Positions 34,331-43,688 of a stretch of DNA of 64,000 nucleotides are shown piece by piece. Position 1 is the first letter of the stretch. Each line of letters begins with the position of its first letter. This DNA is from Nakamurella sp040546275 (GTDB lineage Bacteria; Actinomycetota; Actinomycetes; Mycobacteriales; Nakamurellaceae). Under the pieces are notes generated by a model. That model saw only the letters and a list, made by a program, of their open reading frames with translations. It searched no databases and was not told where the DNA came from. The DNA is taken from contig NZ_JBEPNO010000022.1 of the NCBI RefSeq assembly GCF_040546275.1, positions 1 to 64,000 of the forward strand. The letters run 5' to 3'. The position numbers and the translations under genes were made by a program.

Positions 34331-35203
34331 ATGACGACGTTCGACACCGACCTCGTCGGGCGCTGGTTCGATCTGCTCCTCGATCTGGACTCGCCGGCCG
34401 ACAGCACGTGGGGCGTGCACCTGCACGCAGCGGAACTCGAGGCAGTCCGGACCGGGGGCCGGGCCATCTCGGCCGCGGTCGGCTGGTCCGAGTTGCCGTC
34501 CCAGCTCCCGACTCCTGCCGACCACGCCGCCGCGGTGTTGCAGGTATACCTGGCCGGGATGGCCACGGGTATCGCCGGCGCCAGGGAGACGATGGCGCAG
34601 AACGGCGATCTGGACGAGGTGGACGTCGCCGACCGGCTGTGTCTGGCCGCCGGATTGATCGCCGGCGGCGCAGCCGTCCAGGTTGCGCCGGACGACCTTC
34701 CGGCCGGCGGCACGTCCGGTGCCGGCGCTGCAGATCTGGCGCGGGCGGCCGGCACCGCAGCCGCCGAACTGGTGGTGGACGGCGCCGACCTGCACAGCAT
34801 CACCAGCGCGGCCGCAGCGGCTGCGATGGCCGCAGGTCCGCCCGACGCCGCCAATCGGGATCCCCGCTACCGGGCCAGGGCGGTCGTCGCGCTGGTGCTG
34901 GTCGCCCTCCAACGCAGCACCGCCCCGGCCGGCGCTCCAGTGCAGCCGCCCAGCTGCGGCGCCGTCCCCGGCGGGAACAACGGGGTCGCCCTCCTCGCAG
35001 AGGTGACCTTCACGACCTTCCTCCCACCGGAGGAGTGCGGCCGCCTCCAGGCGACGCTGACCGGGCTGGCGGAGGAGGTGGTCATGTGGTCGGAGGGCGA
35101 CAAGCGCTACTTCCACGTCCACACCGAGGTGGCCGGCGAGGTCATCGCCGAGGCGTTTGCGGTCGGTGCGGTCTTCTCGCTCGTGGTCGGGCGGCTCGAC
35201 TGA
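34331..35203 (+). CDS. DAK/FakA-related protein without the nucleotide-binding motif
   Basis: This Ala-rich 290-residue protein sits between rpmB and recG, where actinobacteria usually carry DAK2/FakA-type genes. The C-terminal 75 residues (LLAEVTFTTFL ... MWSEGDKRYFHVHTEVAGEVIAEAF) resemble the middle domain of FakA, including the HVH segment. The N-terminal half is helical, like DhaL, but the DGDTG motif that binds ATP-Mg is not seen. It may be a degenerate or regulatory member. ATG 34331 fits the spacing; the open frame continues upstream without conserved sequence. Confidence 0.55.
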   Translation: MTTFDTDLVGRWFDLLLDLDSPADSTWGVHLHAAELEAVRTGGRAISAAVGWSELPSQLPTPADHAAAVLQVYLAGMATGIAGARETMAQNGDLDEVDVADRLCLAAGLIAGGAAVQVAPDDLPAGGTSGAGAADLARAAGTAAAELVVDGADLHSITSAAAAAAMAAGPPDAANRDPRYRARAVVALVLVALQRSTAPAGAPVQPPSCGAVPGGNNGVALLAEVTFTTFLPPEECGRLQATLTGLAEEVVMWSEGDKRYFHVHTEVAGEVIAEAFAVGAVFSLVVGRLD

Positions 35204-35317
35204 TGCGTGCCACTGTCGGTGTGACGGTGCACGATGTTCGCACCGACCCGGGTAGGGCCGGTCCTGCGGGTCGGGCTCACCGGTCGGCAGTCCGAAGGCG
35301 GGCAGGGGAGGGACAGC

Positions 35318-37669
35318 GTGGCCGAGAAGTCGCCTGAACGCGTTTTCCTGCACACCCCGCTCAAGACGGTGATCGGCGTGCGTGCGGCCAAGCAGCTGGC
35401 GGAAAAGCTGTCGCTGGTCACCGTCGGCGAGCTTCTCCGCTACTACCCGCGCAAGTACGACCGGCGGGGCCGGCTCACCGATCTGTCGGGTCTGAAGGTC
35501 GGGGAGCGGGTCACGGTGTGGGCCACCGTCCGGTCGATCAAGGAGCGTCAGCTGGGCCCCGGCCGCAAGGTGAAAAGCATCACCAACGTCGTGATCGGCG
35601 ACCACAAGACTGAGCTGACCTGCACCTTCTTCAACCGGTGGAACCTCGCCCGTTTCATGCCGGTCGGCACGGACGCGATGTTCTCCGGCACCGTCAGCAA
35701 GTTCAACGGGAATCTGCAGATCAGCTCACCCCAGATCGCGGTGGTCAGCTTCGAGGGCAGCACGCAGCCCGCCCTGGCCGGTGCAGTCTCCGACCTGATC
35801 AACGACAAGCCGTCGGTGAGCCCGGGGAAGGACGCGATCGACGTCATCGAGTCCTTCCCCGGCGGCCTCATCCCCGTCTACCCGCTGTCGGAGGGCATCA
35901 CCGGCGCGCTGATGCAGCGATGCGTCCGGACCGTGCTGAGCGTGCTGGACGCGGTGGCCGATCCGCTCCCCGACGTGTTGCTGGCCGAACACGGTCTGGT
36001 CGATCTCGCCCACGCCCTGCACGACATCCACCGGCCGCCCGACGAGAAGGCCCTGGACGCCGCCATCGCGCGCCTGCGGTACGACGAGGCCCTGTCGATC
36101 CAGTTGGTGCTGGCGCGGAGACGGGCGGAGATGCGCAACTTCCCGGCCGAACCGTGCCCGCGCGTCGAGGGTGGGCTGCTGAGTGCCTTCGACGAGGACC
36201 TGCCGTTCACCCTCACCGACGGCCAGAAGGAGGTGGGGGAGGTCATCGCCAACGACCTGGCCACCATCCACCCGATGAACCGTCTGCTGCAGGGTGAGGT
36301 CGGCTCGGGCAAGACGGTGGTGGCGCTCCGGGCGATGCTGCAGGTCATCGACTCGGGGCGGCAGGCGGTCCTGCTCGCTCCGACCGAGGTGCTCGCCGCG
36401 CAGCACGCCAGGTCCTTGCGCTCAGTGCTCGGCCAGATGGGCAACGGCGGGGAGCTCGGATCCCTGCCCGGCGCGATCAAGATCACCTTGCTGACCGGCT
36501 CGATGACGGCCGGAGCGCGGCGGGAAGCGTTGCTGGACATCGCTTCCGGCCAGGCCGGGATCGCGGTCGGTACCCATGCACTGCTGTCCGACGGGGTGTT
36601 CTTCGCGGAGCTGGGGTTGATCGTCATCGACGAGCAGCACCGGTTCGGCGTCGAGCAGCGCAACGCTCTGCGGAACAAGCATCCGGCGGGCAACCCACCG
36701 CATGTCCTGGTGATGACGGCGACACCGATCCCGCGCACCGTCGCGATGACGGTCTACGGCGATCTGGACACGTCGACCCTCTCCGAATTGCCCAAGGGCC
36801 GGTCGCCGATCTCCACCACCGTGGTGCCGGCCGCCGAGAAGCCGCAGTGGGTGGATCGGGCCTGGTCCAGGGTCCACGAGGAGGTGGCCGCCGGCCATCA
36901 GGTGTACATCGTCTGTCCCAAGATCGGCGATGACGCAGAAGTGTTGGCCCCAGCGTCAGGGAAGTCCCCGGAGGCCGCGTCGCGCGACGACCATGACCCC
37001 CTCGACGACGGCCTTGACGACCCCGACGACGAGGCGCCGGGTGAGGACGAGCGGCGACCACCGCTGGCCGTGCTCGACGTCGCGCGGGACCTCGCCGAGG
37101 GTCCGCTGTCCGGGCTGCGGCTGGGCATCCTGCACGGCCGGATGCTGCCGGCGGACAAGGATGCGGTGATGACGGGTTTTGCGGCGCGTCGGCTCGACGT
37201 GCTGGTGGCCACCACCGTCATCGAGGTCGGCGTCGACGTGGCCAACGCCACCATGATGATCGTCCTGGACGCCGAGCGGTTCGGCATGTCCCAGCTGCAC
37301 CAACTCCGTGGCCGGGTCGGTCGTGGTGAGGCCGCCGGGGTCTGCCTGCTGATCACCGAGGCGCCGGAGAATTCCGTCGGACGGGCGCGGCTCGACGCGG
37401 TGGCGAAGACCAACGACGGCTTCAAGCTTGCCGAGGCCGACCTCGAACTCCGTCGTGAGGGCAACGTGCTGGGCACCTCGCAGGCCGGCAAGTCCTCCGG
37501 CCTGCGGCAGCTGTCGCTCATCCGTGATCGCGAGGTGATCGAGGCCGCCCGCGAGGACGCCATGGAACTGGTCGGGCAGGATCCGACGATGGCCGAGCAC
37601 CCCGGGCTGGCCGCCATGGTGGCCGCTGTCATCGACGAGGAAGGGCAGGAGTTCCTGGACAAAGGGTGA
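35318..37669 (+). CDS. recG: ATP-dependent DNA helicase RecG
   Basis: RecG regresses stalled forks and processes branched DNA. The 783-residue product has the N-terminal wedge/OB domain (LLRYYPRKYDRRG, TCTFFNRWN), Walker A GEVGSGKT, the DEQH box (IDEQHRFG), TATPIPRT (motif III), and the late motifs VATTVIEVGVDV and QLRGRVGRGEA. An acidic Asp/Pro-rich insertion near residues 545-590 is typical of actinobacteria. GTG 35318 has AGGGGAGGG upstream and is preferred over the ATG 84 bases earlier. Confidence 0.95.
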   Translation: MAEKSPERVFLHTPLKTVIGVRAAKQLAEKLSLVTVGELLRYYPRKYDRRGRLTDLSGLKVGERVTVWATVRSIKERQLGPGRKVKSITNVVIGDHKTELTCTFFNRWNLARFMPVGTDAMFSGTVSKFNGNLQISSPQIAVVSFEGSTQPALAGAVSDLINDKPSVSPGKDAIDVIESFPGGLIPVYPLSEGITGALMQRCVRTVLSVLDAVADPLPDVLLAEHGLVDLAHALHDIHRPPDEKALDAAIARLRYDEALSIQLVLARRRAEMRNFPAEPCPRVEGGLLSAFDEDLPFTLTDGQKEVGEVIANDLATIHPMNRLLQGEVGSGKTVVALRAMLQVIDSGRQAVLLAPTEVLAAQHARSLRSVLGQMGNGGELGSLPGAIKITLLTGSMTAGARREALLDIASGQAGIAVGTHALLSDGVFFAELGLIVIDEQHRFGVEQRNALRNKHPAGNPPHVLVMTATPIPRTVAMTVYGDLDTSTLSELPKGRSPISTTVVPAAEKPQWVDRAWSRVHEEVAAGHQVYIVCPKIGDDAEVLAPASGKSPEAASRDDHDPLDDGLDDPDDEAPGEDERRPPLAVLDVARDLAEGPLSGLRLGILHGRMLPADKDAVMTGFAARRLDVLVATTVIEVGVDVANATMMIVLDAERFGMSQLHQLRGRVGRGEAAGVCLLITEAPENSVGRARLDAVAKTNDGFKLAEADLELRREGNVLGTSQAGKSSGLRQLSLIRDREVIEAAREDAMELVGQDPTMAEHPGLAAMVAAVIDEEGQEFLDKG

Positions 37670-37740
37670 GTCGCTGGTCGGACCCGGCGTCGGCGACGCC
37701 CACCCGCGGCGGATAGGTTGCACGGACGCTGCACCTGCTG

Positions 37741-37781
37741 CAGCCCAACGGAGTTCCGCAGAAAGGACTTCCGTTGGGCTG
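37741..37781. terminator. Long hairpin after recG
   Basis: CAGCCCAACGGA (37741-37752) pairs perfectly with TCCGTTGGGCTG (37770-37781) around a 17-base loop. There is no T run, so termination is plausible but not certain. It is followed by four degenerate units of about 19 bp, GGATCTCCGGTNGT type, up to about 37857. Confidence 0.55.
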
Positions 37782-37906
37782 GATCTCCGGTCGTCGGTGG
37801 ATCTCCGGTTGTCACCGGACGTCCGGTTGTTGCTGAATCTCCACTTGTCACGGAAAGACGAACGGCCGTCGTCCACCACGGCCGCGTACCCGAGGAGTCG
37901 CTCGAC

Positions 37907-40900
37907 GTGTTCTCGAAGATCCTGGTCGCCAACCGCGGAGAGATCGCCATCAGGGCGTTCCGCGCCGCCTACGAGCTGGAGATCGCCTCGGTGGCGGTCT
38001 ACCCGCACGAGGACCGCAATTCGCTGCACCGGCAGAAGGCCGACGAGGCCTATCAGATCGGCGAGCGAGGGCATCCGGTGCGGGCCTATCTCGATATCGA
38101 CGAGATCGTCAGGGCTGCAAGGGATTCTGGCGCTGACGCGGTGTACCCGGGTTACGGATTCCTTTCCGAGAACCCGAACCTCGCGCAGGCGCTGGAGGAC
38201 GCCGGGATCACTTTCATCGGCCCGCCGGCCTCGGTGCTGGAGCTGGCCGGCAACAAGTCTCGCGCGGTCGAGGCGGCCAGGGCCGCCGGTCTGCCGGTGC
38301 TGGAATCCACCGATCCGTCCAATGACGTACCGACCCTGCTCGCGGCCGCGGAGACGGTCGGCTTCCCGCTGTTCGTCAAGGCCGTCGCCGGCGGTGGCGG
38401 CCGCGGGATGCGCCGGGTCGACCGGGCGGAAGACCTCGAGGAGCTGATGGGCAACGCCATGCGCGAGGCCGAATCCGCCTTCGGGGACGACACCGTCTTC
38501 CTGGAGCGGGCGGTGATCGAGCCCCGCCACATCGAGGTGCAGGTGCTCGCCGATCACACCGGCGCGGTGGTGCACCTGTTCGAACGCGACTGCTCGGTGC
38601 AGCGTCGCCATCAAAAGGTCATCGAGGTGGCACCCGCGGTCGGGCTGGCCCCCGAGATGAGGGCGGCGATGACGGCCGATGCGGTCAACTTCGCGCGTCA
38701 CATCGGTTACGTCAACGCCGGCACCGTCGAGTTCCTGCTCGGAGAACGAGATGGACACGCCTGCTACTACTTCATAGAGATGAACCCCCGGATCCAGGTC
38801 GAGCACACCGTCACCGAGGAGATCACCGACGTCGACCTGGTGTCCTCGCAGATCCGGATCGCCGCCGGCGAGACGCTGGCCGACCTGGGCCTGGCGCAGG
38901 AGTCGATCCACATCCGTGGCGCCGCCCTGCAGTGCCGGATCACCACCGAGGACCCGACGAACGGATTCCGGCCGGACACCGGTCGGATCATCACCTACCG
39001 CTCGCCCGGTGGCGGCGGGGTTCGCGTCGACGGCGGCACCGTGCACTCCGGCGCCGAGGTCAGCGCCCACTTCGATTCGCTGCTGGTGAAGCTGACCTGT
39101 CGCGGGCGCGACTGGGGACAGGCGGTGGCCAGGGCCAGACGCGCCCTCGCGGAGTTCCGCATCCGCGGCGTGGCGACGAACATCCCGTTCCTGCAGGCCG
39201 TGCTGGAGGACCCGGACTTCGCCGCCGGCGGCGTCACCACGTCGTTCATCGAGACGCATCCGCAGCTGCTCACCGCCCGCCATTCCGCCGACCGCGGGAC
39301 CAAACTGCTGACCTACCTGGCCGACGTGACGGTCAACCGACCGCACGGCGCCCGGCCGACCGAGCTGATCGAACCGGAGTCGAAACTGCTTGTGCTGGCG
39401 GCTGAACCGGCCCCGGCCGGCAGCCGCCAGCTGCTTGCCGACCTCGGACCCGAAGGCTTCGCCCGGTGGCTCCGCGAGCGCACGGCGCTGGCCGTCACCG
39501 ACACCACCTTCCGCGACGCGCACCAGTCGTTGCTCGCGACCAGGGTCCGCACCAGGGATCTGGTCGCCATCGCACCGGCGGTCGCGCGGATGACGCCGGA
39601 GCTGCTGTCGGTGGAGGCGTGGGGCGGTGCCACCTACGACGTCGCGCTGCGGTTCCTGGCCGAGGATCCGTGGGAGCGGCTGGTCGCCCTTCGGTCGTCG
39701 CTGCCGAACATCGCCCTCCAGATGCTGCTGCGTGGCCGGAACACCGTCGGTTACACGCCGTACCCCGAGGCCGTCACCGATTCGTTCGTCACCGAGGCGG
39801 CCGCCGCCGGGATCGACATCTTCCGGATCTTCGACGCCCTGAACGACGTCTCGCAGATGCGGCCGGCCATCGAGGCGGTCAGAGCCACCGGGACGACGGT
39901 CGCCGAGGTCGCGCTCTGCTACACCGCTGACCTGTCCGATCCGGGCGAGAAGCTGTACACCCTGGACTACTACCTACGGCTCGCAGAGCAGATCGTCGAG
40001 GCCGGGGCGCACGTCCTGGCCATCAAGGACATGGCCGGTCTGCTGCGGGCTCCGGCGGCTCGCACCCTGGTCACGGCCCTGCGCGAGCGGTTCGACCTAC
40101 CCGTGCACCTCCACACGCACGACACCGCCGGTGGTCAGCTCGCGACGTATCTGGCCGCGGCCGAGGCCGGGGTCGACGCCGTCGACGCCGCGAGCGCGCC
40201 GATGTCGGGCACCACCTCCCAACCGTCGATGTCCGCCCTGGTCGCGGCGTTCGACCACACCGTGCGTTCGACCGGGTTGTCGCTCCAGGCGGTCGCCGAC
40301 CTGGAGCCGTACTGGGAGGCGGTCCGGGCCGTCTACTCGCCCTTCGAGTCCGGCCTCCGGGCGCCGACCGGGCGCGTCTACAAGCACGAGATCCCAGGTG
40401 GTCAGCTATCGAATCTTCGGCAGCAGGCAATCGCACTCGGGCTGGGTGGCAAGTTCGAGGCCATCGAGACCACGTACGCCGCCGCCGATGCCATGCTCGG
40501 CCGGCTCGTCAAGGTCACACCGTCCTCCAAGGTGGTCGGCGATCTGGCGCTGCATCTGGTGGGATCCGGCGTTGATCCGGGCGAGTTCGAGTCCGACCCG
40601 GCGCGGTTCGACATCCCGGACTCGGTGGTCGGCTTCCTGGCGGGCGAGCTCGGCGATCCGCCTGGGGGCTGGCCGGAACCGTTCCGCAGCAAGGCTTTGG
40701 CCGGTCGTAGTGTCAAACCGGCCGTCGCCGAGCTGACCTCCGAAGAGGGCGCCGATTTGGAACGGAGCCCGCGGCCGACGCTGAACCGCCTCCTGTTCCC
40801 GGGGCCGGACAAGGATTTCCGAACCTCGCGCGAGGAGTTCGGCGACATCTCGGTGCTGCGTACGTCGGACTACCTTTACGGATTGCAGCGGGGGACCGAG

Positions 40901-41302
40901 CACGTCATCGAACTGCAGCCGGGCGTCCAGCTGACCGTCGGCCTCGAGGCCATCGGCGACGCCGACGAGCGTGGCCTCCGGATGGTGGTGACCACCCTCA
41001 ACGGCCAGCTGCGACCGCTGCAGATCCGCGACCGGACGGTCACCGTCGACGTGCCCGTCGCCGAGCGCGCCGACCCGAAGAATCCGTCACATGTCGCTTC
41101 GCCGTTCGCCGGTGTCGTCACCCTCGGGGTCACGGAGGGCGACGAGGTGGCCGCCGGCCAGACCGTCGCCACCATCGAGGCGATGAAGATGGAGGCCTCG
41201 ATCACCTCACCGATCGCCGGCACCGTGACGCGCACGGCCATCAACGCCGTGCAGCAGGTCGAGGGCGGCGATCTGGTGGTCGTCATCAAGGCGCAGTCTT
41301 GA
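37907..41302 (+). CDS. pyc: Pyruvate carboxylase
   Basis: This biotin enzyme carboxylates pyruvate to oxaloacetate, refilling the TCA cycle. The 1131-residue product has all domains in one chain. The biotin carboxylase part (from ILVANRGEIAIRAF to about 450) includes GGGGRGMR and EMNPRIQVEHTVTE. The carboxyltransferase part (from DTTFRDAHQSLLATR, about 530-830) follows, and the biotinyl domain ends the chain with the biotinylated Lys at about 1094 in EAMKM. GTG 37907 has CGAGGAG nine bases upstream and begins at the conserved N-terminus; the frame stays open 189 bases further upstream through repeat-like sequence. Confidence 0.97.
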   Translation: MFSKILVANRGEIAIRAFRAAYELEIASVAVYPHEDRNSLHRQKADEAYQIGERGHPVRAYLDIDEIVRAARDSGADAVYPGYGFLSENPNLAQALEDAGITFIGPPASVLELAGNKSRAVEAARAAGLPVLESTDPSNDVPTLLAAAETVGFPLFVKAVAGGGGRGMRRVDRAEDLEELMGNAMREAESAFGDDTVFLERAVIEPRHIEVQVLADHTGAVVHLFERDCSVQRRHQKVIEVAPAVGLAPEMRAAMTADAVNFARHIGYVNAGTVEFLLGERDGHACYYFIEMNPRIQVEHTVTEEITDVDLVSSQIRIAAGETLADLGLAQESIHIRGAALQCRITTEDPTNGFRPDTGRIITYRSPGGGGVRVDGGTVHSGAEVSAHFDSLLVKLTCRGRDWGQAVARARRALAEFRIRGVATNIPFLQAVLEDPDFAAGGVTTSFIETHPQLLTARHSADRGTKLLTYLADVTVNRPHGARPTELIEPESKLLVLAAEPAPAGSRQLLADLGPEGFARWLRERTALAVTDTTFRDAHQSLLATRVRTRDLVAIAPAVARMTPELLSVEAWGGATYDVALRFLAEDPWERLVALRSSLPNIALQMLLRGRNTVGYTPYPEAVTDSFVTEAAAAGIDIFRIFDALNDVSQMRPAIEAVRATGTTVAEVALCYTADLSDPGEKLYTLDYYLRLAEQIVEAGAHVLAIKDMAGLLRAPAARTLVTALRERFDLPVHLHTHDTAGGQLATYLAAAEAGVDAVDAASAPMSGTTSQPSMSALVAAFDHTVRSTGLSLQAVADLEPYWEAVRAVYSPFESGLRAPTGRVYKHEIPGGQLSNLRQQAIALGLGGKFEAIETTYAAADAMLGRLVKVTPSSKVVGDLALHLVGSGVDPGEFESDPARFDIPDSVVGFLAGELGDPPGGWPEPFRSKALAGRSVKPAVAELTSEEGADLERSPRPTLNRLLFPGPDKDFRTSREEFGDISVLRTSDYLYGLQRGTEHVIELQPGVQLTVGLEAIGDADERGLRMVVTTLNGQLRPLQIRDRTVTVDVPVAERADPKNPSHVASPFAGVVTLGVTEGDEVAAGQTVATIEAMKMEASITSPIAGTVTRTAINAVQQVEGGDLVVVIKAQS

Positions 41303-41330
41303 GGCCGCTCCCGGTGCGGCGGGTCGCGCG

Positions 41331-41888
41331 ATGACGCGGATCACCGCCGGACTCCATCGCGGCCGCCGCTTGCAGACACCGGCCGGCGCGACGACCAGGC
41401 CCACCAGCGAGCGGGTCCGGGAGGCATTGGCCAACGCCTTGGTGGCGGCGGGCGGCCTGAACGGCGCGCGGGTTCTCGACTTGTACGCGGGCTCGGGTGC
41501 GCTCGGGCTGGAGCTCGTCTCGCGCGGTGCCGACTCGCTCGTGCTGGTCGAGCAGGACCGGCTGGCGCTGGTGGCGCTGCGGGCCAACGTCGCCACGTTG
41601 AAGCTCACCGATGCGCAGGTGGTCCCGTCCGATGTGCGCACGTTCGCGTCTTCACCGGCCGGCCGGCCGTTCGATTTCGTCGTCGCCGACCCGCCCTACG
41701 ACGTACCCACCGCCGACCTGACGGCCATCTTCGCCGCGCTGGCCGCCGGCGGGCACCTGGGCATCGGCGCCGATCTGATCGTCGAGCGCAGCAAACGGTC
41801 CGGCGAGATGGTGTGGCCGGAACCGTTGGTGGAGGTGCGCACGAAGAAGTACGGCGACACCCGCCTCTGCTACGGTCGCGCGCCATGA
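41331..41888 (+). CDS. rsmD: 16S rRNA (guanine966-N2)-methyltransferase RsmD
   Basis: RsmD methylates G966 of 16S rRNA in the small-subunit head. The 185-residue product has the start RITAGLHRGRRL, the RPTSERVREAL segment, the SAM-binding LDLYAGSGALGLE, and the catalytic DPPY. It starts 29 bases after pyc and precedes coaD by 43 bases, the usual rsmD-coaD pair, so the genes are probably transcribed together. Confidence 0.95.
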   Translation: MTRITAGLHRGRRLQTPAGATTRPTSERVREALANALVAAGGLNGARVLDLYAGSGALGLELVSRGADSLVLVEQDRLALVALRANVATLKLTDAQVVPSDVRTFASSPAGRPFDFVVADPPYDVPTADLTAIFAALAAGGHLGIGADLIVERSKRSGEMVWPEPLVEVRTKKYGDTRLCYGRAP

Positions 41889-41931
41889 GAACCTCCGTGT
41901 CGGACCAGAGCGACCACTGCGAGGGAACGGC

Positions 41932-42411
41932 ATGACGCACGCGGTGTGCCCCGGATCGTTCGATCCGCCGACCCTCGGACACCTGGACATCATCGAGCGG
42001 GTGGCCGGGCTCTTCGACCAGGTGACGGTCGCTGTTCTGGTCAACCCCGACAAGACCGGCCTCTTCGCGATCGACGAGCGGCTGGACCTGCTGCGGGCGA
42101 TCACCGGCCAGTGGCCGAACGTGACGGTGGACTCGTTCTCCGGTCTGTTGGTCGAGTACTGCACCCGGAACAACATCGCCGCGATCGTCAAGGGATTGCG
42201 CGCAGTCTCCGATTTCGACTACGAACTCCAGATGGCCCAGATGAACTCCGGGCTGGCGAAGGTGGACACGTTGTTCATGCCGACCAATCCGGAGTACTCG
42301 TTCCTCTCGTCGTCGCTGGTCAAACAGGTAGCGACCTACGGCGGAGACGTGTCTCGGCTGCTGCCGCCCGTCGTCCAGCAGGCGTTGGCCGCCAAACTCG
42401 CCGCCTCCTGA
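41932..42411 (+). CDS. coaD: Phosphopantetheine adenylyltransferase
   Basis: CoaD catalyses the fourth step of coenzyme A synthesis, joining ATP and 4'-phosphopantetheine. The 159-residue product shows CPGSFDPPTLGH, where TLGH is the nucleotidyltransferase H/TxGH motif, VKGLRAVSDFDYE, and the C-terminal FLSSSLVKQVA. ATG 41932 fits the conserved N-terminus. A 103-bp tandem repeat array begins 13 bases after the stop. Confidence 0.97.
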   Translation: MTHAVCPGSFDPPTLGHLDIIERVAGLFDQVTVAVLVNPDKTGLFAIDERLDLLRAITGQWPNVTVDSFSGLLVEYCTRNNIAAIVKGLRAVSDFDYELQMAQMNSGLAKVDTLFMPTNPEYSFLSSSLVKQVATYGGDVSRLLPPVVQQALAAKLAAS

Positions 42412-42843
42412 CCCGCCCCGCCCGCGTCGCTGCTCGGTACCTGTGTGCAACTTCCGTCGTCGGTGGGTTTGGCAGCCACTCCTGGCCAGGAGGGCCATCC
42501 CCGAGAGCTCGGCGAGCCTGCGGCCCGCGTCGCTGCTCGGTATCTGTGGGCAACTGCCGTCGTCGGTCGGTTTGGCAGCCACTCCTGGCCAGGAGGGCCA
42601 TCCCCGAGAGCTCGGCGAGCCTGCGGCCCGCGTCGCTGCTCGGTATCTGTGTGCAACTGCCGTCGTCGGTCGGTTTGGCAGCCACTCCTGGCCAGGAGGG
42701 CCATCCCCGAGAGCTCGGCGAGCCTTCGGCCCGCGTCGCTGCTCGGGCGTGCCTGCCGGGTGAAAGCGGCCCGAGTTGGCACACTGGCCGGGCAGGGCCG
42801 CGTTGCCTGATGGCTGCTGCACGAGAAGGAGAGGTCCGCCAGC
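42412..42843. other. 432-bp intergenic region, coaD to sepIVA
   Basis: Besides the 103-bp array, only about 95 bases remain before sepIVA. They end with GAAGGAGAGG, a likely ribosome site for the GTG at 42844. No convincing promoter was recognised. Confidence 0.6.
42424..42746. repeat. 103-bp tandem repeat array between coaD and sepIVA
   Basis: Units start at 42424, 42527 and 42630 with the same GCGTCGCTGCTCGG; the first 14 bases of a fourth unit lie at 42733-42746. Units 2 and 3 differ at only two positions that I can see, so the array is recent or kept uniform. Each unit has a 14-bp perfect palindrome CTCCTGGCCAGGAG (42479-42492, 42582-42595, 42685-42698). The unit length is not a multiple of three and no start or ribosome site is tied to it, so it is non-coding. 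Confidence 0.92.
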
Positions 42844-43575
42844 GTGTACCGCGTATTCGAAGCGCTCGACGAATTGGTCACCATCGTCGAGGAGGCCCGG
42901 GGCCTGCCGATGACGGCGTCCTGCGTTGTGCCTCGTGGGGACGTGCTGGAGTTGCTCGACGACGTCCGCGACGCCCTGCCAGGCGAGATGGACGACGCAC
43001 AGGACGTGCTCGACCACCGCGACCAGATGCTGTCGGAGGCAAAGGCGACGGCTGACAAGAACATCGCCGACGCCGAGGCCGAGGCTGCCCGGCTGGTGCA
43101 CAGCGCCCGCGCCGAGGCATCCGCGACCGTTGCCGGGGCACAGGCCGAGGCCGACCGACTGGTCGACGAGGCCACCGCCCGCGCCGAGGCGATTCTGGCA
43201 CGAGCCCAGGCGGATGCCGATCGCACCGTGCAGTCCGGTCAGGACCAGCACGACGCTCTGGTGTCCCGCGGTCACGGTGAGGCGGAGCGGCTGGTGTCCG
43301 CCGGCCGGGCGACCTACGAGCGTGCGGTGGCCGACGGTCGCAGCGAGCAGGCCCGGTTGGTATCGCAGTCCGAGGTCGTCCAGGCTGCGCACGTCGAGTC
43401 GGCCAAGATCCTCGACGCCGCGCACGGTGACATCGACCGGATGCGCGCCGACTGCGACTCCTACGTCGACTCCAAGCTCGCCGGTCTCGAGGAGACGCTG
43501 ACCAAGACGCTCCGCACCGTGGGCCGTGGCCGCACGTCCCTCCGTTCCGGAGCCGTCGCCGACTACCGCGACTGA
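42844..43575 (+). CDS. sepIVA: DivIVA-like septation protein SepIVA
   Basis: The 243-residue protein is almost entirely coiled coil, Ala/Glu/Asp-rich from about residue 40 to 225, with a short DivIVA-like N-terminus (MYRVFEALDELVTIVEEARG). Mycobacterial SepIVA (Rv2927c, about 245 residues) has the same length and the same place just ahead of DUF177-rpmF-rnc-fpg-acyP-smc, which supports the name. SepIVA takes part in septum formation and membrane organisation. The start is GTG 42844 with GAAGGAGAGG upstream. Confidence 0.85.
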   Translation: MYRVFEALDELVTIVEEARGLPMTASCVVPRGDVLELLDDVRDALPGEMDDAQDVLDHRDQMLSEAKATADKNIADAEAEAARLVHSARAEASATVAGAQAEADRLVDEATARAEAILARAQADADRTVQSGQDQHDALVSRGHGEAERLVSAGRATYERAVADGRSEQARLVSQSEVVQAAHVESAKILDAAHGDIDRMRADCDSYVDSKLAGLEETLTKTLRTVGRGRTSLRSGAVADYRD

Positions 43576-43607
43576 CCAGCCGCTCGGGGCACCCAGGCGC
43601 CGGCATG

Positions 43608-43688
43608 GCGCATACGGGAGCGCCCGGCGCAGACGGAAATGCCCATTTCGGGCCGGTTTCGTCCAGAATTGGGTCTTTCTGTATGCGC
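43608..43688. repeat. Nested palindromic intergenic element, family B copy 2
   Basis: The element starts GCGCATAC (43608-43615) and ends GTATGCGC (43681-43688), which pair. The inner stem GCCCATTTC with GAATTGGGT pairs at eight of nine positions, counting one G:T. It aligns end to end with copy 1 (33786-33865), but the inner stems have different bases that still pair. The right arm leads into the following tandem array. Confidence 0.78.

Noticed and set aside
36956..39523. Open frame of 855 codons on the minus strand opposite recG and pyc
   Set aside because: Same shadow effect; it spans the end of one gene, an intergenic hairpin and the start of another, and shows no domain.
42424..42746. 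CRISPR array
   Set aside because: The 103-bp units abut directly with no variable spacers, and no cas genes are present.
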